Assembly: GCA_900547785.1 (NCBI GenBank)
Contig: URIB01000011.1
Span: 1 to 41,885 of the forward strand
Origin: an uncultured Dialister sp.
GTDB lineage: Bacteria; Bacillota; Negativicutes; Veillonellales; Dialisteraceae
Direction: 5' to 3'
Length of the DNA stretch: 41,885 nt
The notes beneath the pieces were generated by a model. The model did no database searches and was not told where the DNA came from. It saw nothing but the letters and a program-made list of their open reading frames with translations. This document shows positions 8,370 to 16,936 of this stretch, one piece after another. Position 1 is the stretch's first letter, and every line of letters begins with the position of its first letter. Both the position numbers and the translations under genes were made by a program.

Positions 8370-9013
8370 TGGCTGGATTGGAATTAATACCGGTGCATAC
8401 CAAAATATTGACGGATAAAGATCAGATAGTGGAGGCCATATTGCAATATGCGGGAAAAGATATTACAAGCCGTGATATTGTTTGCGTTGCAGAATCCGTT
8501 TTGGCCATTACACAGGGGCGATATATACGTCCGGAAGAGCTTCATGTTTGCTGGCAGGCTCGTCTGATGAACCGGTTTGTGCCGGGGGCGGGATCTATGG
8601 CGAGCATTTACGGCATGCAGGCTGCTATGGAAGAAGAAGGGAAATGGAATATGCTTTATTCGTTCTTTCTTGGTGCAGTTTCCAAAATGATGGGGAAACC
8701 GGGCGTTTTTTATGCTCGTTGCCGACAGGCGTCTCTGATTGATGATGTTACAGGGACAATGCCGCCTTTTGATAAATGTATTGTTTACGGCCCTGCTGAT
8801 GCAGACCGGGTATGTGAAGATATAAAAAATGCGACAGGGGCTTACGGCGCCGTTGTGGCAGATGTTAACGATTTGAAACGCGCCGCTGTTTTGGGAAAGA
8901 GCCGGGGAATTGATCCGCAGAGAATTGCACAAATTCTGATAGATAATCCTTTTGGGAATGACAATCAAAAAACACCGATTGTTATCATTAAAAATTTTGC
9001 TGATCAGTTATAA
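8369..9013 (+). CDS. Coenzyme F420-0:L-glutamate ligase-like protein
   Basis: This 214-residue protein matches the CofE/FbiB N-terminal (F420 gamma-glutamyl ligase) family. Features are an N-terminal IPVHTKILTDKDQI...DIVCVAESVLAITQGR, the central GPADADRVCEDIKNATGA, and a C-terminal DVNDLKRAAVLGKSRGID segment. True CofE adds glutamate to F420-0 using GTP. No F420 biosynthesis genes are visible and anaerobic Firmicutes are not known F420 producers, so the real substrate is probably different. The gene is translationally coupled to the upstream membrane protein and ends at a strong terminator. Confidence 0.8.
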   Translation: MAGLELIPVHTKILTDKDQIVEAILQYAGKDITSRDIVCVAESVLAITQGRYIRPEELHVCWQARLMNRFVPGAGSMASIYGMQAAMEEEGKWNMLYSFFLGAVSKMMGKPGVFYARCRQASLIDDVTGTMPPFDKCIVYGPADADRVCEDIKNATGAYGAVVADVNDLKRAAVLGKSRGIDPQRIAQILIDNPFGNDNQKTPIVIIKNFADQL

Positions 9014-9046
9014 AAAGAGAGATTTCATTTTGGAAATCTCTCTTTT
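9013..9046 (+). terminator. Terminator of the murI operon
   Basis: A perfect 14-bp stem: AAAAGAGAGATTTC at 9013-9026 pairs with 9033-9046, ending in TTTT. Confidence 0.92.
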
Positions 9047-9112
9047 CAAAAGTATAGGATTCGGGGATATACTTATTCGGATTCTGAATATGGCATCATG
9101 GAGGGAAGGAGA

Positions 9113-9145
9113 AAATAAAAATAACCGGCGGATAACCGGTTATTT
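9113..9145 (-). terminator. Terminator of rpmB
   Basis: AAATAACCGG at 9119-9128 pairs with CCGGTTATTT at 9136-9145. Read on the minus strand it is followed by a T-rich run. It lies just past the rpmB stop. Confidence 0.85.
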
Positions 9146-9148
9146 CAT

Positions 9149-9340
9149 TTAAACTTCTCTGTTAACTTTATGAGAACGAAGGCAACGAGTGCAGACATTC
9201 ATTCTCTTAACCTTTCCGTCCACCAATGCACGAACTCTCTGAATATTGGGCTTCCAGGTTCTCTTTGTTTTCAGATGGGAGTGAGAAACGTTGAATCCCG
9301 TGGCGGTATGTTTTCCGCAAACTTCACAATAATTAGCCAT
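9149..9340 (-). CDS. rpmB: 50S ribosomal protein L28
   Basis: A 63-residue L28 of normal length. It is the zinc-binding (C+) form, with CEVCGK near the N-terminus and CTRCLRS near the C-terminus. Family motifs VSHSHLKTKRTWKPN and R-rich basic segments are present. It is a component of the large ribosomal subunit. AGGAGG precedes the ATG. It is monocistronic, with its own promoter (9381-9409) and terminator. Confidence 0.97.
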   Translation of the reverse strand: MANYCEVCGKHTATGFNVSHSHLKTKRTWKPNIQRVRALVDGKVKRMNVCTRCLRSHKVNREV

Positions 9341-9380
9341 GTGCTACACCTCCTTGCACTTCCGTAATTGCAACATTCAT

Positions 9381-9409
9381 AATATATCATAAAATATTTT
9401 CTTAGGCAA
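9381..9409 (-). promoter_or_regulatory. rpmB promoter
   Basis: On the minus strand, TTGCCT (9404-9409) and TATATT (9381-9386) are spaced by 17 bp. Confidence 0.8.
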
Positions 9410-9477
9410 GTATTTTCCCGGGCAGTCCGGGAGAATTTATATGAAGAAAATCCGTAATTATCCAAGGGAGATTCTTG

Positions 9478-11520
9478 ATGAAATTATCTGATTCCGTAAC
9501 CGAAATAAGCGGTGTGGGTTCTAAAATGAAAGAGAAGTTAAGCAGATTACAAATTTATACGGTGGAAGATTTGATTACTTTTTATCCGAGACGATATGAA
9601 GATTGGACACGGATTACGAAAATAGAAAATTTGGAATATGAAATGGAAACGGCTGTTTACGGACGAGTTTTGGAAAGTAAAGAAGTGTATCCCCGCAGAA
9701 ATATGTCTATCTTGACGGTCACATTGGTTGACGGTACCGGAGCAGTTCATCTTGTGTATTTTAACCAGCCTTGGAAAAAGGAGCAATTTGTACAGGGAGA
9801 ATATATTCTGGCTTATGGAAAAATAGAATATAACTACCGGAAATGGCAGATATCAAATCCCGATACGGAATCGGTATTACCTGAGAAGCTCGGGGATTTT
9901 CAGAAACTCGTTCCCGTGTATTCCTTGACGGAAGGAATCAGGATGAACCAAATGCGGAATATGATTTCTTCAGCATTGGATAAAATAGAAGACGCGCCGG
10001 AAAATTTACCGAAAGATACATTGATCAAAGAAAAATTTCCGGGTCGTATGGATGCGATCCGAATCATGCATCGTCCGGAAAATTGGAACAGGCAGAAGAC
10101 AGCCAGACGAAGATTAGCTTATGAAGAGTTGTTTTATATGCAGGCAGGCTTACAACTTCTGAGGAAAAACAGAGAAGAAAAAACAGCAGGTATTAAATGC
10201 ATGCCTTCCGGGAAGTTGGTTCGTGCAGTGATAGAGAAGTTTTCTTTTCCCTTGACGAAAGGACAAAAACAGGCATTTGCGGATATAGAAGATGATATGG
10301 AAGGGAAAATCCCAATGCAGCGTTTGGTGCAGGGCGATGTGGGGAGCGGCAAAACGGCGGTGGCTGCACTGGCTCTTGCAAAAATTGTAGAAAACGGTTA
10401 TCAGGGAGTCCTGATGGCACCTACGGAAGTTTTGGCGGCGCAGCATTTTGTGACATTTCAAAAAATATTCGAAGGATTGTCCGTCAATGTCGGGTATTTA
10501 TCAGGACAAACTAAATCGGGAGAAAGAAAAGAACTGTTGGCATCACTTCAGCGCGGAGATATGGATATTTTGATAGGAACACATGCACTCCTTGAAAAAG
10601 ATGTTCTTTTTTCTGACTTGGGATTGGTTATCACTGACGAACAGCATCGGTTTGGTGTAAAACAAAGGCGGGCACTGGAAAATAAAGGGGAAATGCCGCA
10701 TGTACTCATTATGACGGCAACTCCGATTCCGAGAACCATGGCGCTTTCCGTGTATGGAGATCTTGATGTATCCTCGATTAAGGAACTTCCGCCTGGTAGA
10801 AAACCGGTGAAGACGTATGCGGTCGGACATGAAATGCTTTCACGCATATTTCGTTTTATGGAGAAAGAAATAGCAGAAGGGCATCAGGTGTATGTGGTGT
10901 GTCCGCTGGTGGACGAAAGTGAAAAACAAGACTTGGCGGCTGCCGTTTCCGTGTATAAAAACCTTAAAGAAAAAATATTTCCGCAGTTTGGCGTAGGTTT
11001 GATACACGGACGAATGAAAAATATGGAAAAAGAAAAAGTCATGGATGATTTTTATCATAAGAAGTTACAATTATTGGTGGCAACCTCTGTTATTGAAGTG
11101 GGTGTAAATGTCCCCAATGCAACGATTATGTTTATATATGGTGCAGACCGTTTTGGACTGAGTCAGCTGCATCAGCTGCGGGGTCGTGTAGGGCGGGGTG
11201 ATTCACAGGCGTATTGTATTTTATACTCGGATAATCAAAATGAAACAACAAGATTACGATTGCAGCTGATGTGTGACATACAGGACGGCTTTTTGTTATC
11301 GGAAAAAGATTTATTACTCAGAGGAGCGGGAGAATTTTTCGGATACCACCAGCATGGAATGCCTGATTTGAAAGTGGCGGATATTGTGAGGGACTTGTCA
11401 CTACTGGAACTTGCAAAAAAAGAAGCCGAAACGGCGGTAAAACGGGGTTTTGACGTGAAGGAAGAGTTGCGTCATCGTTTTGGAGGACATTTTTTTGATA
11501 AAATTTATGGAAATCAGTGA
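9478..11520 (+). CDS. recG: ATP-dependent DNA helicase RecG
   Basis: A 680-residue RecG of usual length, which remodels stalled replication forks and Holliday junctions. The N-terminal wedge/OB domain (residues ~1-230) includes GVGSKMKEKL and FYPRRYEDW. The helicase motifs follow: Walker A GDVGSGKT at ~286, APTEVLA, DEQHRFGVKQR at ~387, TATPIPRT, and the C-terminal TSVIEVGVNVPNAT and QLHQLRGRVGRG. I place the start at ATG 9478, 7 bp after AAGGGAG; the TTG at 9475 is too close. It stands alone between rpmB (divergent) and the envelope operon. Confidence 0.97.
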   Translation: MKLSDSVTEISGVGSKMKEKLSRLQIYTVEDLITFYPRRYEDWTRITKIENLEYEMETAVYGRVLESKEVYPRRNMSILTVTLVDGTGAVHLVYFNQPWKKEQFVQGEYILAYGKIEYNYRKWQISNPDTESVLPEKLGDFQKLVPVYSLTEGIRMNQMRNMISSALDKIEDAPENLPKDTLIKEKFPGRMDAIRIMHRPENWNRQKTARRRLAYEELFYMQAGLQLLRKNREEKTAGIKCMPSGKLVRAVIEKFSFPLTKGQKQAFADIEDDMEGKIPMQRLVQGDVGSGKTAVAALALAKIVENGYQGVLMAPTEVLAAQHFVTFQKIFEGLSVNVGYLSGQTKSGERKELLASLQRGDMDILIGTHALLEKDVLFSDLGLVITDEQHRFGVKQRRALENKGEMPHVLIMTATPIPRTMALSVYGDLDVSSIKELPPGRKPVKTYAVGHEMLSRIFRFMEKEIAEGHQVYVVCPLVDESEKQDLAAAVSVYKNLKEKIFPQFGVGLIHGRMKNMEKEKVMDDFYHKKLQLLVATSVIEVGVNVPNATIMFIYGADRFGLSQLHQLRGRVGRGDSQAYCILYSDNQNETTRLRLQLMCDIQDGFLLSEKDLLLRGAGEFFGYHQHGMPDLKVADIVRDLSLLELAKKEAETAVKRGFDVKEELRHRFGGHFFDKIYGNQ

Positions 11521-11580
11521 TTATTGAGCCTTTTTGTTTTGTGAATCCCTATTACTTTTATAGATGAGAATATCTATATA

Positions 11581-11589
11581 TGGTATAAT
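11581..11589 (+). promoter_or_regulatory. Extended -10 promoter of envelope operon
   Basis: TGGTATAAT at 11581-11589 is an extended -10 element in the 180-bp gap before the WecG/TagA gene. No good -35 is seen, which is normal for this promoter type. Confidence 0.55.
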
Positions 11590-11700
11590 GTTTGCATTAA
11601 AACAATAGATTCACGATGTCTTTTGATAAAGAAATGCATACAAGCAACAGATGGAAATTCATTGATTTGTTGCAGATGATTTAGTGGAGCCTGCTTTTTA

Positions 11701-12456
11701 ATGAGTAATCAATATATTTCGCATTTGGTTTTAGATGTCCGCATACATGCAGTAACGATGAAAGAAGCATTGCTGTGTGCAGAAGAAATGATCCGTTCGG
11801 AAAAAACGCATGTGGTAGCAACAGCGAATGCTGAAATGGTCATGACGGCACAGAAAGATGGAGAGCTGTTTAATATTCTTAACCGGTGCAGTCTTGTTGT
11901 GCCTGACGGCGCAGGGATTTTATGGGCGGGGGATGTACTCGGCTGTCCTTTTCCTGAACGAGTAGCGGGAGCGGATTATGCGGAAGAACTTTTACGTCTG
12001 GCAATCCGGAAAAACTGGCCCGTTTATTTTTTAGGAGGAGCTCCCGGTGTTGCGGAAAAGGCAATCTGTCGGTTCTCCGAAAGAAACGGAAAGATTCCTT
12101 TGGCAGGGCTTCATGACGGGTATTTTAATGCACAGGAAGAAAAGCAGATTATAAATGAAATAAAAGAAAAGGGTACTAAAATTTTGCTGTGCGGAATGGG
12201 TGTACCCAAGCAGGAAAAATGGTTGTGGCACCATAAGGAAGAATTGGGGCCGCTCATGGGTATGGGGGTCGGCGGAGTCTTTGATGTTATGGCGGGAAAT
12301 CTTAAAAGAGCGCCTTTGTGGATGCAAAAGAATCGCTTGGAATGGGCATACCGCTTGTACTTACAGCCGGGCAGAATTACCAGAATGTCTGCCTTGCCCA
12401 AGTTTATGATCGCAGTAAAAAAATGGAAAAAGGAAAATAAAAATCACTTATGCTGA
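11701..12456 (+). CDS. WecG/TagA/CpsF family glycosyltransferase
   Basis: This 251-residue GT26 glycosyltransferase resembles TagA/WecG, which transfer N-acetylmannosamine or its uronic acid to a lipid-linked GlcNAc. Family signatures are VVATANAEMVMTAQKD, VVPDGAGILWAGDVLG, FPERVAGADY (motif with the catalytic Asp) and LLCGMGVPKQEKWLWHH. It is cytoplasmic or membrane-peripheral. The ribosome site is weak (TGGAG about 14 bp upstream). It overlaps psd by 7 bp, opening an envelope and phospholipid operon. The donor and acceptor sugars cannot be read from sequence. Confidence 0.9.
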   Translation: MSNQYISHLVLDVRIHAVTMKEALLCAEEMIRSEKTHVVATANAEMVMTAQKDGELFNILNRCSLVVPDGAGILWAGDVLGCPFPERVAGADYAEELLRLAIRKNWPVYFLGGAPGVAEKAICRFSERNGKIPLAGLHDGYFNAQEEKQIINEIKEKGTKILLCGMGVPKQEKWLWHHKEELGPLMGMGVGGVFDVMAGNLKRAPLWMQKNRLEWAYRLYLQPGRITRMSALPKFMIAVKKWKKENKNHLC

Positions 12457-13097
12457 AAAAACCGATTATATTACCTGAAGGATATCCGTTCATCGGCGGG
12501 ATGCTGTTTTTGGCAATATTGCTTTCCTATCTTGAGATGATAAAACTGGCGGTGTTGCCTTTTGTACTTGCCGGCTATTTCACTTACTTCTTTCGGTGTC
12601 CCCGGAGAAACAATAAAATCCCGGAGGGAGAAAATACGATTGTTTCTCCTGCTGACGGCACGGTGGTGGATGTATCCGAAAATGTAGAAGAAGATATGTA
12701 TCTGGGGAGCAAGTGCCACAAAATTACTATTTTTCTTTCTATATTTGATGTGCATTGCAACCGGTCGCCTATGGAAGGAACGATTAAGTATCAATCATAT
12801 ACACAAGGACAATTTTTGCCGGCGTATGAAAAAGAAGTAGGGTTTGTAAATGAACGGGGTGCTATCGGGATTGAGGGGAAACATAGAAAAATTTTAGTCA
12901 TTTTGATTGCAGGAATTTTAGCACGCCGTGTTGTTTCTTGGAAAAACCTGGGAGATTATTTAAAAAAAGGAGAACTCTACGGCATGATTAAATTCGGTTC
13001 CTGTACAGAACTCTATATACCCGGTGATGTGGATATTTGTGTCAAGAAAGGCGATACCGTTCGCGGAGGGTTGACTGTGGTAGGGAGGCTTAAATAA
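12450..13097 (+). CDS. psd: Phosphatidylserine decarboxylase (short type)
   Basis: A 215-residue short-form decarboxylase that makes phosphatidylethanolamine from phosphatidylserine at the inner membrane. N-terminal hydrophobic segments cover residues ~10-45. The core has VSPADGTVVDV, the HCNRSPMEG histidine motif and a self-cleavage site KFGSCTE (Gly183-Ser184) where the pyruvoyl group would form. It overlaps the glycosyltransferase by 7 bp and lies 2 bp before pssA, so both steps of PE synthesis are adjacent. Confidence 0.95.
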   Translation: MLKKPIILPEGYPFIGGMLFLAILLSYLEMIKLAVLPFVLAGYFTYFFRCPRRNNKIPEGENTIVSPADGTVVDVSENVEEDMYLGSKCHKITIFLSIFDVHCNRSPMEGTIKYQSYTQGQFLPAYEKEVGFVNERGAIGIEGKHRKILVILIAGILARRVVSWKNLGDYLKKGELYGMIKFGSCTELYIPGDVDICVKKGDTVRGGLTVVGRLK

Positions 13098-13099
13098 AA

Positions 13100-13813
13100 A
13101 TGAATAAATCATGGATTGCCAATGGAGTAACGGCGACAAATGCTCTTTTTGGAGGGCTGTCTATCATGATGTCCATTTCTGGCGAATATCATGTGGCAGC
13201 CATTTGCATATTGATTGCTATGGCAGCAGATGCCCTGGACGGTCGTGTCGCCAGAGCGTTGCACACGGCAGGACCGATGGGTGTAGAGCTGGATTCTCTT
13301 TCTGATGATATTTCTTTCGGCATTGCTGCCGGCGCATTGATGTATTCTTACCAGCTGAAGGAATTAGGGGCGTTGGGATTTGTACCTTGCGCGCTGTTGG
13401 GAACGTTTTGCGCCTTTAGACTGGCACGGTTTAATGTCAAAGTAAATGCAGTTCACGGTTACTTTGAAGGTCTTCCCTGTCCTACTGTAGGGGTTATTAT
13501 TGCAAGCTATGTACTGTCCGGAGTTAAAATATGGAACTGGGCGGCCATGGTTTTTGTGCTGCTCCTTGCATTTCTGATGGTAAGTGAAATCCACTATCCG
13601 GATAATAAAGGAGCCGGAGCCGATCAGCTTCATTTAAATGCATTTTTGATTTGTCTCGGCTTTTTTATTGTTTGTACAATCATATACTGGCCCATCTGGG
13701 CAGCGGCACTTTGTACTTCCTATATCATGTTTGGAATCATGAACACCTACCTTAATCGTAGACGGAAAGTGCGTAGAATGCGTAGAAAAAATATAACAGA
13801 GGATGATATCTGA
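13100..13813 (+). CDS. pssA: CDP-diacylglycerol-serine O-phosphatidyltransferase
   Basis: This 237-residue integral membrane enzyme makes phosphatidylserine from CDP-diacylglycerol and serine. The CDP-alcohol phosphotransferase motif D-x2-D-G-x2-A-R-x8-G-x3-D-x3-D is complete (DALDGRVAR ... GVELDSLSD, residues ~36-62). Several hydrophobic helices follow, and the C-terminus is basic (RRRKVRRMRRKN). It works with psd upstream. It overlaps or abuts the GT2 gene downstream. Confidence 0.95.
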   Translation: MNKSWIANGVTATNALFGGLSIMMSISGEYHVAAICILIAMAADALDGRVARALHTAGPMGVELDSLSDDISFGIAAGALMYSYQLKELGALGFVPCALLGTFCAFRLARFNVKVNAVHGYFEGLPCPTVGVIIASYVLSGVKIWNWAAMVFVLLLAFLMVSEIHYPDNKGAGADQLHLNAFLICLGFFIVCTIIYWPIWAAALCTSYIMFGIMNTYLNRRRKVRRMRRKNITEDDI

Positions 13814-13814
13814 T

Positions 13815-15071
13815 ATGAGCTGTCCTTTGGATCTTATTATGATCCCCGTTCAATTGGTCGTGGCTTGGTTCACCATCTATTACACAGTCATTGCCCTATT
13901 TGGAATGTGGCATAAAAAAGAGAAAAAAATAGCTGCTCCTAAAAGCAAATTTGCTCTTATGGTGCCGGCACATAATGAAGAAGCTGTCTTGGGGGATTTG
14001 CTGGATAACCTGAATCTTTTAAAGTATCCGAAAGAATTGTACGATGTGTATGTGATTGCGGATAATTGTACAGATAAAACGGCTGATGTTGCCGAAAAAC
14101 ACGGTGCTCATGTATTGCAGAGATTTAATAAAGAGTTGGCAGGTAAAGGCTATGCTATGGACTGGGCATTCCCTGAAATATTTAAAACAGGCAAACCATA
14201 TGATGCTTTTTGCGTGTTTGATGCGGATAATTTGGTGCATCTTGATTTTTTATCCGTCATGAATACAAGACTTTTGAAAGGGCAAAAAGTTTTGCAAGGA
14301 TATCTTTCTGCGAAGAATCCTGTCGACACATGGGTGTCCGGTACATTTGCCATAGCTTTTTGGACGGTCAATCATCTTTGGCATTTGGGGAAGTATAATA
14401 TAGGCCTCTCTTCTTGTCTTGGAGGAACCGGCATGTGTATTTCCGCAGATATTGTAAAAGAATTCGGATGGGGCTGTGACTGCCTGACAGAAGATATGGA
14501 ATTTTCGATGAAATGTCTTTCTCACGGAATTCGTACCTGCTGGGTTCATGATGCCATCATTTATGATGAAAAACCGTTGTCATTTATGGCATCATGGGAA
14601 CAGAGAAAACGCTGGGCACAAGGACAGTTCGATTGCTCTGAACGCTATATTCCGATTCTGTTGAAAGAGGGAATTAAACGTCACAGCATCATGATTCTGG
14701 ACGGGATTATGCAACTTCTGCAGAATTACTTTCTTCTTCTGTCCGCGTTTTATTTAGTGATGACATACATAAATATTTATTATCCATGCTTTACCGTTAT
14801 ACTTTACAATGATGTGCTTGTGCCGAAACAGTTTTGGAGTGTTTTGGGGACGATTCAGTACATTTTACCGCTGGCGGTTCTTTTGCAAATTGAAGTGCCG
14901 ATAAAGATATACTTATATTGGCTGATTTATCCTGTGTTTATGTATTCATGGATACCGGTTACCTTTTTGGGATGGATTCATCGCCATGAAAAGAAATGGG
15001 TACACACCATACATACAAGAAGCATGCAGTTTGAAGCTGCCTCTTTGACACGGAAGAAGGAAATTGAATAA
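13815..15071 (+). CDS. GT2 family glycosyltransferase, processive type
   Basis: A 418-residue membrane glycosyltransferase. An N-terminal helix (residues ~8-30) leads to a GT-A domain with MVPAHNEEAVL, a DADN metal site, GGTGMCISADIV, the EDMEF acceptor-site Asp, and QRKRWAQGQ (Q-x2-R-W). Two to three C-terminal membrane helices follow. The Q-x2-R-W motif is typical of processive enzymes such as cellulose or hyaluronan synthases. I prefer ATG 13815 because GAGG at 13799-13802 abuts the alternative ATG at 13803. The product is unknown; the context suggests an envelope polysaccharide or glycolipid. Confidence 0.88.
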   Translation: MSCPLDLIMIPVQLVVAWFTIYYTVIALFGMWHKKEKKIAAPKSKFALMVPAHNEEAVLGDLLDNLNLLKYPKELYDVYVIADNCTDKTADVAEKHGAHVLQRFNKELAGKGYAMDWAFPEIFKTGKPYDAFCVFDADNLVHLDFLSVMNTRLLKGQKVLQGYLSAKNPVDTWVSGTFAIAFWTVNHLWHLGKYNIGLSSCLGGTGMCISADIVKEFGWGCDCLTEDMEFSMKCLSHGIRTCWVHDAIIYDEKPLSFMASWEQRKRWAQGQFDCSERYIPILLKEGIKRHSIMILDGIMQLLQNYFLLLSAFYLVMTYINIYYPCFTVILYNDVLVPKQFWSVLGTIQYILPLAVLLQIEVPIKIYLYWLIYPVFMYSWIPVTFLGWIHRHEKKWVHTIHTRSMQFEAASLTRKKEIE

Positions 15072-15845
15072 ATGCACATTTTTTTGACGAATGATGACGG
15101 ATTCTCAGCCAAAGGGATCCGGTTTCTTGCATGCAGCTTATCTGAAATAGCAAAAATTACAGTCATTGCCCCTGAAACGGAAATGAGCTCATGTTCCGGA
15201 TCGTTATCATTACGGAAACCGTTATATCTGAAACATCAAAAAAGTTATGGAGAAAATATAGAAGTATACTCTTTGTCAGGGACAACGGCGGATTGCTGTA
15301 AGCTAGCTTTTGAATACTGTCTGAAAAATGACAAGCCCGACTTAATTCTCTCTGGGATGAATTGCGGACTTAATACCGGGAGTGATTGCCTTTACAGCGG
15401 GACGGTAGCGGGAGCGATAGAAGGGATTTTTTCAAAAGTTCCCGCCATGGCAGTATCGACAGAGCGGTCGGAAAATGCAGACTATCTTATTAAAGCGGCT
15501 GAATTTACTAAAGAAACGGTACGGAAATATTTTATAAAAAATAAATACCAAGGCATTTTAAATTTAAACATACCGTTTATGCAGTTTGAAAAGATGAATT
15601 GGAATTATGTAAAAGTAGTGCCGTTGGGTGTGCAGCAATATACAAATGTCATAAAACAGGATAAAAAAGACAAAGAAAGCATGGAATTTTATATGAGTGG
15701 AAGACCTTTGATGGTGGAAAATGAAAATACCGATGTTTGTTGGGCAAGAAAAGGATTTATTACAGTGACGCCGATCCAATGGAACCAAACACATGAAAGT
15801 GATTTAAAAGATATTGAAAGAATAACAAGAGCATTTATTGACTGA
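15072..15845 (+). CDS. surE: 5'/3'-nucleotidase SurE
   Basis: A 257-residue SurE nucleotidase, which removes phosphate from nucleoside monophosphates. The metal-binding LTNDDGFSAKGI at the N-terminus, the APETEMSSCSGSLS loop and SGMNCGLNTGSDCLYSGTVAGA are all present. The ATG directly follows the stop of the GT2 gene. It is the last gene before tRNA-Leu and has no obvious terminator of its own. Confidence 0.95.
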   Translation: MHIFLTNDDGFSAKGIRFLACSLSEIAKITVIAPETEMSSCSGSLSLRKPLYLKHQKSYGENIEVYSLSGTTADCCKLAFEYCLKNDKPDLILSGMNCGLNTGSDCLYSGTVAGAIEGIFSKVPAMAVSTERSENADYLIKAAEFTKETVRKYFIKNKYQGILNLNIPFMQFEKMNWNYVKVVPLGVQQYTNVIKQDKKDKESMEFYMSGRPLMVENENTDVCWARKGFITVTPIQWNQTHESDLKDIERITRAFID

Positions 15846-15884
15846 ACGGCTCTATATGTGATAATATAATTCCCGTCAGCATAT

Positions 15885-15970
15885 GCCGGAGTGGCGGAAT
15901 GGCAGACGCAGCAGACTCAAAATCTGCCGATAGCAATATCGTGTGGGTTCAAGTCCCACCTCCGGCACCA
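15885..15970 (+). tRNA. tRNA-Leu(CAA)
   Basis: The acceptor arms GCCGGAG (15885-15891) and CTCCGGC (15960-15966) pair, followed by discriminator A and encoded CCA. The anticodon stem GCAGA/TCTGC encloses loop CTCAAAA, giving anticodon CAA (codon UUG). The long variable arm (CGATA.../TATCG) is as expected for a class II tRNA. The T-arm GTTCAAGTC is present. A phage-type integrase stub lies directly downstream, so this is the likely attachment site of the island. Confidence 0.96.
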
Positions 15971-15976
15971 TGTAAA

Positions 15977-16016
15977 CCCCCGATAGTATCGAGTAAAATC
16001 TACTATCGGGGGTTTT
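15977..16016 (+). terminator. Terminator of tRNA-Leu
   Basis: CCCCCGATAGTA at 15977-15988 pairs perfectly with 16001-16012, followed by TTTT. Confidence 0.93.
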
Positions 16017-16070
16017 AGTTTTGCCTAAAGTTTTCATCAATTTTGCTTTTAGTGCAACACTTTTGCACAA

Positions 16071-16098
16071 AAAATGCACTCATGAGAGAGTGCATTTT
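16071..16098. terminator. Hairpin downstream of integrase stub
   Basis: AAAATGCACTC at 16071-16081 pairs with GAGTGCATTTT at 16088-16098. A second inverted repeat, GTGCAA/TTGCAC, is at 16052-16068. Both lie between the tRNA and the integrase stop. They may be the integrase terminator or integrase arm sites. Confidence 0.6.
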
Positions 16099-16123
16099 GT
16101 CTTTTTTTATTTTGCGGTCAATT

Positions 16124-16291
16124 TTATTTCACTATTTTTGCTGCCAATTGTGCAGCGTCATAATCCATGCCGGGGGTTACATGGGAGTATATATCCATAG
16201 TGGTAGAAAAGTTGGAATGCCCTAATCTGTACTGGACGATTTTGAAGTTTATTCCTTGTTCAATGAGGAAGGTGGAGTGAGTATGCCAGAA
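16124..16291 (-). pseudogene. Tyrosine recombinase (integrase) C-terminal remnant
   Basis: Read on the minus strand this gives about 55 residues: HTHSTFLIEQGINFKIVQYRLGHS, then a TTMDIYSHVTP segment with the catalytic Tyr, and a natural stop at 16124. These correspond to the C-terminal R-H-x2-H, LGH and Y motifs of phage integrases. The upstream frame hits a stop at 16298-16300 and no further homology is seen, so the N-terminal and most of the catalytic domain is deleted. The stub next to tRNA-Leu marks the original integration site. Confidence 0.85.
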
Positions 16292-16529
16292 TGAGAATTA
16301 AGGAAGACCGGTGGATATATTCATGGTTCTGATAACATGTCGGACGATGAAATTATGGCGCGGGCATTGCTGATATAGTAAATGTAAGACTTGAATTTGG
16401 ACCGGTTGTTGTGGGTGAGGGAAAAGAGATTTGAAAATCTCTCTTTTCTTCTCCCCTGACACAAAATCTTGGTATAAATGCTTATAAATTATAACCAGTC
16501 AAAAGAACAGTCAATCAAAAAAGAGAGAC
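16292..16529. other. Degenerate phage-derived spacer
   Basis: No intact gene. A short plus-frame peptide ending MSDDEIMARALLI before a stop (16378) looks like a fragment of a phage protein I cannot name. A hairpin (AAAAGAGATTT 16422-16432 / AAATCTC..TTTT 16435-16447) could be a terminator. Confidence 0.45.
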
Positions 16530-16931
16530 ATGGAATGTATCGTTGATGGAGAGCCGAAGGGAAAAAGCAAGACCGCGGTGCAGCAGACGGAGCGGAACGA
16601 TATATACTCCGGTTAAGACGGCAAAGTATGAAAAAGAGATTCAGCAATCGTTTCTTGCTACCGGTGGGAAAATGATTCCCGATGGAAGCTATGCTGGGAT
16701 AACGGTAGACGCGTATTTCAAAATACCGAAACCATACACGCAAAGAAAGCGACTGGACTGTGAACAGAATATTAACAGTCCTGACAAAAAGCCGGAATAG
16801 ATAATATCCTAAAAGTGGTACTGGATGCACTGAACAAAGTGGCGTATGAAGATGACAGACAGGTCATAGAGATCAAGTGCAGAAAATGGTATTCATGCAG
16901 TGGGGGTTTCTTGAAAATACATATTTGGTAG
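16530..16931 (+). pseudogene. rusA: RusA-family Holliday junction resolvase, frameshifted
   Basis: The protein can be followed through three frames. It starts at ATG 16530 (MECIVDGEPKGK), shifts at the AAAAA run near 16561-16565 to continue as KARPRCSRRSGTIYTPVKTAKYEKEI, and shifts again at 16796-16800, where KKPE-stop should read into DNILKVVLDALNKVAYEDDRQVIEIKCRKWYS. These are the RusA hallmarks (GKxRPR, TP-KT, KPD-DN, DD-QV). The family resolves Holliday junctions in phage replication. Two independent frameshifts make it inactive unless they are sequencing errors. Confidence 0.88.
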
Positions 16932-16936
16932 AAAAG

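Noticed and set aside
15876..16079. 67-residue minus-strand frame reading VPEVGLEPTR...
   Set aside because: It is the antisense of tRNA-Leu and its terminator, a well-known spurious protein.
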